A DNA stretch of 64,000 nt, from NCBI RefSeq assembly GCF_004364585.1, contig NZ_SOAN01000002.1, positions 284,530-348,529 of the forward strand, given 5' to 3'. This document shows, one piece after another, positions 45,119 through 53,223 of the stretch. The notes under the pieces were generated by a model. That model saw only the letters and a program-made list of their open reading frames with translations. It searched no databases and had not been told where the DNA came from. The position numbers and the translations under genes are program-made. Origin of the DNA: Nesterenkonia aurantiaca. Its GTDB lineage: Bacteria > Actinomycetota > Actinomycetes > Actinomycetales > Micrococcaceae. Numbering within the stretch: the stretch's first letter is position 1; each line of letters begins with the position of its first letter.

Positions 45119-45517
45119 TCAACCGGGAGGACCGGCGCGCGCCGCCCCACGACCGAGCAGTTCGGAGAGGTCTGTACCACCGGCGTCCATCAGCCGCTCG
45201 GGAAGGATCGGCACCGCGGTGCGCACCAGCACCTCGGTGCGGTCCTCGCCGGTGACGGTGCAGCTGGTGAGCTCCACCGCATTGCGCACGGCCACAGCCT
45301 CCGCCACGGTGCACGGACTTCCGGTGCTCAGCCCGCGCGCCGCGTCGGCTCCGGCCAGCGCCGCCAGGTCTGCCCCGCGGGCAGCCTGCGCGGAAGATGT
45401 CGCGACCATGCTCAGGACCTGTGTCGCGGCGAGCAGGAGGAGCAGCACCATGATCAGTCCCAGCGCCAACACGGTGCCTGAACCCCGCTCGGCCGAGAAC
45501 CGTCCCGGGGGTCTCAT
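45119..45517 (-). CDS. TadG/Rv3654c-like pseudopilin-region protein
   Basis: A 132-residue protein with a basic N-terminus, the short motif ERGSGTVLALGLI and one hydrophobic helix (about residues 15-40), then a small extracytoplasmic part with two cysteines (SPCTV and TSCTV) that could form a disulfide. This matches the last protein of actinobacterial tad clusters (Rv3654c). It starts in an ATGA overlap with the tadE stop. Precise role in the pilus is unknown. Confidence 0.82.
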   Translation of the reverse strand: MRPPGRFSAERGSGTVLALGLIMVLLLLLAATQVLSMVATSSAQAARGADLAALAGADAARGLSTGSPCTVAEAVAVRNAVELTSCTVTGEDRTEVLVRTAVPILPERLMDAGGTDLSELLGRGAARAGPPG

Positions 45518-45864
45518 GGCAGATCCTCGACTCGAGCCGTGGCTTGCGCGTCCTGGGTCATCGCGACCTCGACCCAGCCGAGCACCCGGACCGGGCGGAC
45601 CAGCTCGACGGTGACATAGCCCTGATCGTGGCTGAGCTGGAAGGACACCTCTTCACCGGTGATCCGCCGGGCGGCCGCCTCCGCCGAGGCCGGGTCCTCC
45701 CCGCGGGCCAGCTCTCGAGCCGCAGCCCGAGCTCCCGACTCCAGGGTGACCTGGGCGGCGCCGTGCAGCCCGAGCGAGAGCACCAGCAGAAGCACCAGCA
45801 TGACTCCTGGCAGCGCCACCGCGAACTCTGCGGTGATCGCCCCGCGCTCAGAAGGAGAGTGCAC
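45514..45864 (-). CDS. tadE: TadE-family pilus protein
   Basis: A 116-residue minor pilin-like protein. The TadE pattern is present: ERGAITAEFAVALPGVMLVLLLVLSLGLHGA, with the Glu of the pseudopilin processing motif, followed by VTLESGARAAARELARG. It starts with GTG at 45864 overlapping the pilin stop by 17 nt. Belongs with tadABC functionally, although those genes are 9.4 kb away on the other strand. Confidence 0.87.
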   Translation of the reverse strand: MHSPSERGAITAEFAVALPGVMLVLLLVLSLGLHGAAQVTLESGARAAARELARGEDPASAEAAARRITGEEVSFQLSHDQGYVTVELVRPVRVLGWVEVAMTQDAQATARVEDLP

Positions 45865-46102
45865 GTTCCACGACGCCGGTCAGCAGCCCTCGGGCGGTGC
45901 CTGAGCTCAGCACCGCGACCAGCAGCCCGGCGAACCCGACGGCGGCGAGCATCACGATGCCGTATTCGGCCGTGGCGAGGCCCTCCTGCTCATGATGAAG
46001 CCGATGCGCCCAATGCCGGGATCCCCGCGGGCCGCTGCGCGCCGGTGGAGCTTCCAGGACAGCGGGCTGAGTGACCGTGCGTTCCATGACCGGGTGTTCC
46101 AT
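45848..46102 (-). CDS. DUF4244 pilin-like protein (Flp-type pilin candidate)
   Basis: An 84-residue protein. After about 45 charged and polar residues it has EEGLATAEYGIVMLAAVGFAG-type sequence (HEQEGLATAEYGIVML), the Flp-pilin processing signature with Glu and Tyr after the cleavage site, and one hydrophobic helix to the end. It should be processed by a TadV-type prepilin peptidase, which is not in the window. The ATG at 46102 has GGAAGG 7 nt upstream; the frame stays open to 46480 without conserved sequence. First gene of the pilin-tadE-tadG unit. Confidence 0.8.
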   Translation of the reverse strand: MEHPVMERTVTQPAVLEAPPARSGPRGSRHWAHRLHHEQEGLATAEYGIVMLAAVGFAGLLVAVLSSGTARGLLTGVVERALSF

Positions 46103-46492
46103 GACGGTGCCTTCCGTGATGGTCGCCTGGACCCTGGGGCCGCCGAGCCTGGGAGGATCGAGTCTCAGAGAAGGGAGACTCGGGGACGTGCGGCTCGGGC
46201 CCTGGGGGACCTTGACGACGGGTGAGCCCTGCGGTCTGCAGGTGCCACCAGTCTTGGCCGCGCGGCGCTGGATTCCGCGAGAGGACGCCATCCTGTGGAG
46301 AGGCGCGATCCAGGACCGGGTGACCGTCAGGGCTGGGGCAGACCCGTGGGAAGGACCGGCGAAGATCCGAGCGCCAGCATCGCATGCGCACTCTGTGCAG
46401 GTTCTCGCACGGAGATCACTTCGAAGATCGGCCAGATCGCACAATCGATGCGGAGGCAGGCTGCCCTGCGGGGCGACCATCTGCGAGCCGGG
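46103..46492. other. 390-nt region without a recognised gene
   Basis: The region lies upstream of the pilin gene and downstream of the aldo/keto reductase. The pilin reading frame stays open through most of it on the minus strand, but the translation looks like random GC-rich sequence. I see no clear promoter hexamer, tRNA, terminator or transposon end. It is at the boundary of the rearranged tad segment and might be a remnant of that event. Confidence 0.4.
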
Positions 46493-47515
46493 TCAGCCGC
46501 GCGGAAGGAGCCCCTCGCGCCCGCCGGAGACCCAGCGCGGATCGAAGCTGCGGTCCCCGGAGACCTGGCCCGCCAGCGCGTCCAGCTCTGCCATGGCCTC
46601 CCCGGGAACCTGGACATCCACCCCGCGCTGGAGCTGATCCCAGTGCCCGGCGGTCCGAGTCCCCGGGATCGGGGCGATCTGCACGCCCAGGGCGGCTGCC
46701 TGCTGATAGAGCCAGGCCAGCGCCAGCCCCGCGGTGGGCAGCTCCAGGCCTGTGGCGATGTCGCGGACCCGTGCGAGGAGCGCTGCGTTGTGCGGCAGGT
46801 TCTCTGGCATGAACCAGGGGAAGTTCTGCCGGATGTCCTCCGCCGGAAGAGCCTGGGGATCGAAGGAATCCGTGAGCAGACCTCGGCCCACCGGGGAGTA
46901 GGGCACGAAACCGATCCCCAGCCGCGCGCAGGTCGGCAGCACGTGGGGCTCCACGTCCCGGGCGAAGATGCTCCACTCGCTCTGCACCGCGGTGATCGGG
47001 AACACGGCGTGGCCGCGGGCGATCTCCTCCCCCGTGGCCTCGGAGAGACCGATGCTGCGTACCTTGCCCGCGGTGACCAGCTCGCCCAGGGCTCCGACGC
47101 TCTCCTCGATCGGTGTCTCAGGGTCCACCCGGTGCAGGTAGTAGAGGTCCAGGTGATCTGTGCCCAGTCGGCGCAGGCTGTGATCGATCTGCTCTTTGAT
47201 ATACGCCGCGTCGCCCCGGGCCCGGCGCTTGCCGACCCCTGCACCCTTCTCGATGCCGACCTTGCTCGCCAGCACGAACTCCTCGCGCCGGTGCTTCAGG
47301 AACTTTCCCAAGACCCGTTCGCTCTCGCCATCGCCGTAGATGTTCGCGGTGTCCAGGAAGGTCACCTCGCGCTGCGCCACGTGCTCCAGGAGGGCGATCG
47401 AGTCCGACTCGGTGATGGCCCCGTAGGCGCCGGCCAGCGACATCGCGCCGTAGCCCAGCGCTGAGGTCTCGAGCTGATGCGAACCGGTTCCCAGGGTGAG
47501 GGAGCGCAGAGTCAT
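46493..47515 (-). CDS. Aldo/keto reductase
   Basis: A 340-residue NADPH-dependent oxidoreductase of the YajO/IolS-like group. The catalytic tetrad is visible: Asp and Tyr in FLDTANIYGDGESE, Lys in VLASKVGIEKG, His in LYYLHRVDPETP. The cofactor region is PIPGTRTAGHWDQL near the C-terminus. The ATG at 47515 begins the conserved protein, with AAGGA about 9 nt upstream; codons further upstream are low-complexity. Substrate unknown. It is in line with, but 121 nt from, the methionine importer genes. Confidence 0.9.
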   Translation of the reverse strand: MTLRSLTLGTGSHQLETSALGYGAMSLAGAYGAITESDSIALLEHVAQREVTFLDTANIYGDGESERVLGKFLKHRREEFVLASKVGIEKGAGVGKRRARGDAAYIKEQIDHSLRRLGTDHLDLYYLHRVDPETPIEESVGALGELVTAGKVRSIGLSEATGEEIARGHAVFPITAVQSEWSIFARDVEPHVLPTCARLGIGFVPYSPVGRGLLTDSFDPQALPAEDIRQNFPWFMPENLPHNAALLARVRDIATGLELPTAGLALAWLYQQAAALGVQIAPIPGTRTAGHWDQLQRGVDVQVPGEAMAELDALAGQVSGDRSFDPRWVSGGREGLLPRG

Positions 47516-47533
47516 GGGTGGATCCTTCCGTGG

Positions 47534-47555
47534 TGCATGTGCATGTGCATGTGCA
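47534..47555 (+). repeat. TGCATG tandem hexamer repeat
   Basis: Three and a half perfect TGCATG units in the gap between the aldo/keto reductase and metI. Each unit is nearly self-complementary, so the tract can also form a small hairpin. Confidence 0.8.
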
Positions 47556-47636
47556 GCGGGCAGAGAGCAGGGACAGGGGCAGGGGGCGGGGCAGAGCAAT
47601 GACGACGACGACGCGGCGGCCGGGTCACTGACAGGC

Positions 47637-48314
47637 TCAGCGCCGCATGACCTTGCGTGCCGCCCAGTTGCCCACCAGCTGCAGCGACTGGACGAAGACG
47701 ATCACCACGATCACCGCCAGCCAGGTCACTTCGGGGTTGAACCGGTTGTAGCCCTCGACGATGGCGAAGTTGCCGATGCCGCCGCCACCGATGATCCCGG
47801 CCAGGGCAGACATGTCGGTGAGCGCGATGATCACAAAGGTATACCCCAGGATCAGCGGACCCAGCGCCTCCGGCAGCAGCACGGTGAGGATGATGCGCAG
47901 TCGGGAGGCGCCCATGGCGCGTGCCGCCTCGATCACTCCGGGGTCGATCGAGACCAGGTTCTGTTCCACGATCCTGGCGATCGCGAAGGTGGAGGCCCAG
48001 ATCATCACGAAGATCACCGCATCGTTGCCGATCCCGGAGCCGATCACGTAGATGGTCACCGGCTGCAGGGCCGCGATCAGGATCACGAAGGGGATCGGCC
48101 GGATCAGGTTCACGATGAAGTTCATCGCCATATAGGCGGGCTTATTCGCCAGCAGCCCTCCCTGACGGGTGGTGTAGAGCGTCAGGCCGATGGCCAGTCC
48201 GAGGAGCCCGCCGAGCAGGAAGGCCCAGGCGACCATATAGATGGTGTCGAAGATGGCCTCGAGCAGCTCGGGCCCGTAGTAGCTCCAGTCAAGAGCTCGA
48301 TAAGTGTCGATCAT
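47637..48314 (-). CDS. metI: Methionine ABC transporter permease
   Basis: A 225-residue inner-membrane permease with five hydrophobic segments. The MetI ATPase-contact loop AARAMGASRLRIILTVLLPEALG and the conserved AGIIGGGGIGNFAI are present. It overlaps metN by 4 nt (ATGA). Works with MetN and MetQ to import L- and possibly D-methionine. Confidence 0.95.
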   Translation of the reverse strand: MIDTYRALDWSYYGPELLEAIFDTIYMVAWAFLLGGLLGLAIGLTLYTTRQGGLLANKPAYMAMNFIVNLIRPIPFVILIAALQPVTIYVIGSGIGNDAVIFVMIWASTFAIARIVEQNLVSIDPGVIEAARAMGASRLRIILTVLLPEALGPLILGYTFVIIALTDMSALAGIIGGGGIGNFAIVEGYNRFNPEVTWLAVIVVIVFVQSLQLVGNWAARKVMRR

Positions 48315-49339
48315 TCCTGCACCTCCTGGACCTCTCCGGCGGAGTTCAGCGCCGCGACGAAGGCCTCGACCGCGCGATCCTCGCCCTGCAGGGCGAGGGT
48401 GAGCAGGCCGTAGGACGCGTTCTTCGTGGTGTTCATGCCGCCATGCACGATCTCGAAGGAGACCCCGTGTGCGGCGGCCTCGCCCAGCACGGAGCTGACC
48501 GCCGCCGCGTTCTGCAGCGAGACCACCACAAGCCGTCCGCTGGCATGGCCGCGGATCCGCTGCACATCCTCTGCGGTGGGCCGGTTCTTCAACGCCGCAC
48601 CGACGAAGCTGGCGTCCTTGGTCTCGCGCGGGCTGGAGAAGACGTCATAGACCAGCCCGGACTCCACGATCCGGCCCTGGTCCATCACCGCGACCCGGTC
48701 CGCGATGGAGCGGATGACCTCCATCTCGTGGGTGATCGCGACGATGGTGATGCCGAGCTCCTCGTTGGCGCGGCGCAGCAGCCGCAGGACCTCACCGGTG
48801 GTGTTGGGGTCCAGCGCGGAGGTGGACTCATCGGCCAGCAGGATGTCCGGCTTCGCGGCCAGCGCGCGGGCGATCCCGACCCGTTGCTTCTGCCCGCCGG
48901 AGAGCTGCTCCGGGTGTTGCGCAGCCTTCTCGGTCAGTCCCACGAACTCCAGCAGCTCCTCCACCCGGGCTTCGCGCGCGGGCTTCTTCCAACCAGCCAC
49001 CTTCAGCGGGTATGCGACATTGCCGGCGACGTTGCGGGAGTGGAACAGGTTGAACTGCTGGAAGACCATGCCGATCCGGGAGCGGACCTTGGCGAGCTGG
49101 CCCTCACGCATGGCGGAGATCTCCTGGCCCAGCACATGGACCGAGCCTGCGGTGGGGCGTTCAAGCCCGTTGATCAGCCGGATCAGGGTGGACTTCCCGG
49201 CCCCGGAGAACCCGATGACGCCATAGACCTCACCGCGGTCGACGCGCAGGCTCACGTCCTCGACCGCGGTGACGGTCTTGTCTCCCGTCCCGAAGGTCCG
49301 CGAGACGTTGTTGAACTCGATGAGCGGGGCTGTGCTCAC
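48311..49339 (-). CDS. metN: Methionine ABC transporter ATP-binding protein
   Basis: A 342-residue ATPase. Walker A GFSGAGKST (about 43-51), signature LSGGQ, Walker B LLADESTSALD and the H-loop are present. The C-terminal NIL domain (about residues 265-335) is the methionine-sensing regulatory domain of this family. It starts with GTG at 49339 in a GTGA overlap with the metQ stop. Order metQ-metN-metI. Confidence 0.95.
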   Translation of the reverse strand: MSTAPLIEFNNVSRTFGTGDKTVTAVEDVSLRVDRGEVYGVIGFSGAGKSTLIRLINGLERPTAGSVHVLGQEISAMREGQLAKVRSRIGMVFQQFNLFHSRNVAGNVAYPLKVAGWKKPAREARVEELLEFVGLTEKAAQHPEQLSGGQKQRVGIARALAAKPDILLADESTSALDPNTTGEVLRLLRRANEELGITIVAITHEMEVIRSIADRVAVMDQGRIVESGLVYDVFSSPRETKDASFVGAALKNRPTAEDVQRIRGHASGRLVVVSLQNAAAVSSVLGEAAAHGVSFEIVHGGMNTTKNASYGLLTLALQGEDRAVEAFVAALNSAGEVQEVQE

Positions 49340-50346
49340 GCGTCCTCGTCCGCTTCCTCGGCCTCGCCGGCCTCGTCGTCACCGGTCTCGGCGCCCGCGT
49401 TGCGCAGGGAGTCCTCGTAGTCGACCAGGGACTCCTGGAGCTGCTCGGCGGTGACGTCAGAGGCGGGGACCGAGGTCTCGGCCGAGAGCTCCGCGTCGAT
49501 CTCGAGCACCCGTTCGTCGTGGTAGACCGCCGCGATCTCGCGCAGCGCCTCGTTCTCGCTGTCCTCGGCGCGGGTCACGAAGGCGTTGATATAGGGAAAC
49601 GCTGAGGCGTCGGTGGGATCATCCGAGAAGATGCCGTCACCCTCGGGGTCGAGCTCGGCGTCCTGGGCGAAGTTGTTGTTGATGATCGAGCCCTGAACCG
49701 ATTCCAGCGCGTTGACCGTCTGCTGAGCGGCGACCGGCTGCACCGTCACGGTGGAGGCCTCCTCGTCGATGTGGCGCGGTTCGGGCTGGCGAGTCTCCTC
49801 CGAGAGCTCCAGCAGTCCCGCCTGCACCAGCACGTTGATCGCACGCCCCTGGTTCACCGCATCGTTGGGGATCGCGATGGTGTCGCCCTCGGTGAACTCG
49901 CTGACATCGTCGTACTCGTTGGAGTACAGGGTCAGCGGCACAGCGGCGGTCGCGCCGATGGGCTGCAGGTCCTCCCCGGAGCTGACGTTGTAGTCCGCTA
50001 GGTAGGCGATGTGCTGGAACCAGTTGGCGTCGATGTCGCCGCTGGTCAGCGCCGGGTTGGGCTGGGTGTACTCGGTGAACTCGACGAGTTCGATCTCGTA
50101 GCCCAGTTCCTCCTCGGCGATGCGTTCGACCTCGCGGTGGCTCTCGTTGGCGCCCACGACGCCGATGGTGAACTCCTGCTGATCCTCCGGTGCGGCTTCG
50201 GCCTCGTCACCGCCGCGATCGAAGGCGCTGCAGCTGCTCAGCGCCAGGGCGAGTGTGGCGCTGAGGGCCAGGGCTTTGAGCCCGCGGCGCCGAGGGCCGG
50301 CGGTGGGTCCGGAGGGGGGTCCGGAGGGGGTCTGCTGGTGGGTCAT
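49336..50346 (-). CDS. metQ: Methionine-binding lipoprotein (MetQ/NlpA family)
   Basis: A 336-residue solute receptor. An unusually long N-terminal region (about 20 residues rich in Pro and Gly) precedes the signal helix; the lipobox LSSC gives lipidated Cys39. NlpA-family blocks: TIGVVGANESHREVERI, ELVEFTEYTQPNPALTSGDIDANWFQHIAYL, and AIPNDAVNQGRAINVLVQAGLLEL. A Glu/Asp-rich tail of about 20 residues ends the protein. The ATG at 50346 has AAGGA 8 nt upstream. It is the first gene of the importer operon, downstream of a long leader region. Confidence 0.93.
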   Translation of the reverse strand: MTHQQTPSGPPSGPTAGPRRRGLKALALSATLALALSSCSAFDRGGDEAEAAPEDQQEFTIGVVGANESHREVERIAEEELGYEIELVEFTEYTQPNPALTSGDIDANWFQHIAYLADYNVSSGEDLQPIGATAAVPLTLYSNEYDDVSEFTEGDTIAIPNDAVNQGRAINVLVQAGLLELSEETRQPEPRHIDEEASTVTVQPVAAQQTVNALESVQGSIINNNFAQDAELDPEGDGIFSDDPTDASAFPYINAFVTRAEDSENEALREIAAVYHDERVLEIDAELSAETSVPASDVTAEQLQESLVDYEDSLRNAGAETGDDEAGEAEEADEDA

Positions 50347-50733
50347 GAGTGATCCTTCGGTCTGTGTGGGCGGATCTTCGCCCGGAAAAGTGACAGGGGT
50401 GCCCTGAGAGGGATGTCTGGGGCGCTCGCGAATGTTCACGCGCGAACGCAGAGTGCACCGATGGGTGCGGGGAGTGTCCTTTCGACGCTGCTCTTGCCGG
50501 TTCCAGTCAGCACCACAGTCGAGCCTCTTTGAGCTCCACCGATGGTGAGAACAAGCCGCTTCGTGATCCGGGACCACCCTTGAACATGGGGTTGGTGAGT
50601 GACCGTGAACGGATCGTCGGATCACCGCCAGCGGCGGATCTCCAGGTCACTTCTCTTGAAGCAGGTTCAATCCTAGCTCACGTTTCACGCCCGCACTGCG
50701 CACATTCATATTCCGTCACGGTGCCGGGTGTGT
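50347..50733 (-). promoter_or_regulatory. 387-nt upstream region of metQ, candidate leader RNA
   Basis: Contains the promoter of metQNI and possibly a structured 5' leader. GTGATCC (50563-50569) can pair with GGATCAC (50619-50625), enclosing a second hairpin in which ACCA and CCC (50573-50579) pair with GGG and TGGT (50588-50596). A further small hairpin, GCACC/GGTGC, is at 50455-50468. I looked for SAM-I and SAM-IV core sequences and did not find them. No coding sequence is apparent. Confidence 0.35.
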
Positions 50734-53160
50734 TCAGCGTTGCGCCGCCTCAGGGCCCGAAGCGGAGGTGGATTCCTCGGGCCGGGCGGTGAGTATCGCG
50801 CGCAGCAGGTTCAGCGCGGGCTGCTTCTCCAGCGGGTTGTTCTTGTTGCCGCATTTAGGGGACTGCACGCAGGAGGGGCAGCCCGTGGCGCAGTCGCAGC
50901 CGGCGATCGTCTCGGCGGTGGCCCCGATCCATTCGGCGGCCAGCTCGAAGCCGCGCCGGGCGAACCCGGCCCCGCCGGGGTGCCCGTCGTAGACGAAGAT
51001 CGTGGGCAGCTCGGTGTCGCGGTGCAGCGCGGTGGAGACCCCGCCGATGTCCCAACGGTCCCCGGAGGTCAGCAGCGGCAGCAGCCCGATCATGGCATGT
51101 TCGGCGGCATGCAGCGCCCCGGGCACGAGCTCCGGGATCACCCCGGCCTCCGCGAGCTCGGTCTCCGGGGCGGTGATCCACATCGCCTGGGTGCGCAGCG
51201 AGGAGGGCGGCAGGTCCAGCGGCTCGTCGGAGAGCACCTCGGAGGAGCCCAGCGCCTTGCGCTGGAAGCCGACCACGGTGCTGGTCACCTCCACCATCCC
51301 GGAGTGCAGCCGGTAGCGGCCCCAGTCCATGGCTTCTTCGGTCTGCAGCACCTCGATCGAGGTGGTCTGCCGGGCCTGGGTGTAATACGGCGGGCTGGCC
51401 GGAAACACCAGCACGGCGCTGTTCTCGCGGTCGAGCTCCTCCACGATGTAGCTGCGGCCCTGGTGGAGGTAGACCGCTCCTGGGTGGGCCTGGGGCTGCG
51501 CCTGGGCGGAGCCCATGTCCCCGATCACGGTGCCGTCTTCCGCGTTGACGATCGTGTAGGGCCCGCCGCCGTCGGAGCGCAGCTTGACCCAGGCCGCTGC
51601 GGAGACGTCGTCGTGGGCGAAGAACCAGCCGCGCGGCCGACGTCGCAGGTGTCCCTGCTCGGTGAGCGACTCGATCAGCCAGGACTCGAACAGCTCCAGG
51701 TCCGGGGTGGTCAGCGGGAGCTCCTGAGCGGCGGCGAGGATATGCGGGGCGGCCACATGTGGATTCCTCGGGTCGGTCACGGCGTCCTCGACCGCGGTGT
51801 CGAAGATCGCCTCCGGGTGGTCCAACAGATAGGAGTCCAGCGGATCATCCCCGGCGATGAAGAACGCGGCGCCGCGCTGGCCCGAGCGCCCGGCGCGGCC
51901 CAGCTGTTGGAAGAACGAGGCGCGGGTGCCGGGCCAGCCGGCGATGATCACCGCATCCAGCCCTGAGATGTCGATCCCGAGCTCCAGCGCCGGAGTGGAG
52001 GCGACGCCGAGCAGCCGGCCTTCGCGCAGCGCGTCTTCGAGCTCGCGGCGCTCCTCCTTCAGATACCCGGAGCGGTAGGCCGCCACCCGTCCGCTCAGGT
52101 CACGGTCCACCTCGGCGAGTGAATCGGCGGCGATCTGCGCGATGGTCTCCGCCCCGCGGCGAGACTTGATGAAGGCCAGCGTGCGATGCCCGGCGACCAC
52201 CAGGTCGGTGAGGATGTCGGCGGCCTCCACGGTGAGGCTGCGCTTGAGCGGAGCGGCGTTGTCGCCGGTCAGCGTGGAGTCCGAGGCCTCCCAGAGGTAG
52301 ATGTCCACGGCCCCGTGGGGGGAGGCGTCCTCGGTGATGGCTTCGACGGCGGACTCCGGGTGGCCGATGAGCCGGGAGAACGACGTCGCCGGGTCGCCGC
52401 TGGTCGCCGAGGCTCCGGTGAACACCGGGTGGGCCCCGTAATGGGCGCAGATCCGACGCAGTCTGCGCAGCAGCAGCGCGATGTGTGAGCCGAAGATCCC
52501 CCGGCAGCTGTGCGCCTCATCGATGATCACGTAGCGCAGCCGGGCGAAGAACCTAGCCCAGGCCCGGTGGTTGGGCAGGATCCCGACGTTGAGCATGTCG
52601 GGATTGGTCAGCACCACATTGGCGTGCTGACGGACCCAGCGGCGCTCGGTGGGATCGGTGTCCCCGTCATAGGAGGCTGGCCGAATCCCGCCCTGGGTCC
52701 CGGCGGGCCCGGTGGCCTCGGCGAGCTGGGTCAACGCCTCGAGCTGATCCGCGGCCAGCGCCTTGGTGGGGGAGAGGTAGAGCATGGTCGTGCCCACGCT
52801 GGGCGGGGGACCGACGCCGCCGGGTGAGGACGCCGGCAGCGCCCCGCGCGGGCCGCCGGAGATCTCGGCCAGTCCGGGCAGCTGGGTGCCCAGGGACTTC
52901 CCTGAGGCGGTGCCGGTGGCCAGGATCGTATGGCGCCCGGCATGCAACGCCTCGGCGGCGAGCACCTGGTGGTTATAGAGTCCTGAGACCCCCAGCTGCC
53001 GGTAACCCGCACGCAGCTCGGCGGGAACCCACTCGGGCCAGGCAGCGGTGCGCGCCTGCCGGGCCGGCAGGGTGCGGACATGGCGCAGCGGACCGGCGTC
53101 GCCGATCTCCGTCGGCAGACCTGCACGGCGCAACAGCTCAAAGGGGTCCTGATCGGGCAT
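50734..53160 (-). CDS. DEAD/DEAH-box helicase with C-terminal cysteine cluster (MrfA/YprA-like)
   Basis: An 808-residue superfamily 2 helicase. Motif I is ATGTASGKS, motif II IIDEAHSCRGIFG, and motifs V-VI are STPALELGIDISGLD and QQLGRAGRSGQ. The C-terminus has the MrfA-type zinc/DUF1998 region with four cysteines, CDCATGCPSC and SPKCG. Relatives (B. subtilis MrfA, Rv3649/SftH) translocate 3' to 5' and act in repair of mitomycin-type lesions. The ATG at 53160 is preferred over 53214 because TAGCCT lies 7 nt upstream. In mycobacteria this gene also lies between the tad cluster and topA. Confidence 0.92.
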   Translation of the reverse strand: MPDQDPFELLRRAGLPTEIGDAGPLRHVRTLPARQARTAAWPEWVPAELRAGYRQLGVSGLYNHQVLAAEALHAGRHTILATGTASGKSLGTQLPGLAEISGGPRGALPASSPGGVGPPPSVGTTMLYLSPTKALAADQLEALTQLAEATGPAGTQGGIRPASYDGDTDPTERRWVRQHANVVLTNPDMLNVGILPNHRAWARFFARLRYVIIDEAHSCRGIFGSHIALLLRRLRRICAHYGAHPVFTGASATSGDPATSFSRLIGHPESAVEAITEDASPHGAVDIYLWEASDSTLTGDNAAPLKRSLTVEAADILTDLVVAGHRTLAFIKSRRGAETIAQIAADSLAEVDRDLSGRVAAYRSGYLKEERRELEDALREGRLLGVASTPALELGIDISGLDAVIIAGWPGTRASFFQQLGRAGRSGQRGAAFFIAGDDPLDSYLLDHPEAIFDTAVEDAVTDPRNPHVAAPHILAAAQELPLTTPDLELFESWLIESLTEQGHLRRRPRGWFFAHDDVSAAAWVKLRSDGGGPYTIVNAEDGTVIGDMGSAQAQPQAHPGAVYLHQGRSYIVEELDRENSAVLVFPASPPYYTQARQTTSIEVLQTEEAMDWGRYRLHSGMVEVTSTVVGFQRKALGSSEVLSDEPLDLPPSSLRTQAMWITAPETELAEAGVIPELVPGALHAAEHAMIGLLPLLTSGDRWDIGGVSTALHRDTELPTIFVYDGHPGGAGFARRGFELAAEWIGATAETIAGCDCATGCPSCVQSPKCGNKNNPLEKQPALNLLRAILTARPEESTSASGPEAAQR

Positions 53161-53167
53161 CCCCCTC

Positions 53168-53173
53168 AGGCTA
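53168..53173 (-). promoter_or_regulatory. -10-like hexamer TAGCCT of the helicase gene
   Basis: Minus-strand TAGCCT, 7 nt before the ATG at 53160; suggests a leaderless transcript and supports that start. Confidence 0.45.
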
Positions 53174-53223
53174 CGGCAGGATGGCGCTGCATTCCCCGGC
53201 GCACCGGTGAGCACTGCTGCCGG

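Noticed and set aside
50647..50675. A tRNA T-arm-like GGTTCAATCC at 50664-50673 near the metQ leader
   Set aside because: No acceptor stem, anticodon arm or CCA end fits around it, and the T-stem has a mismatch.
50347..50733. SAM-I, SAM-IV or T-box riboswitch upstream of metQ
   Set aside because: The conserved cores (for example GGCAACC with its partner, or the T-box TGGAACCGCG) are not present; only a partial TGGAACCGG was seen.
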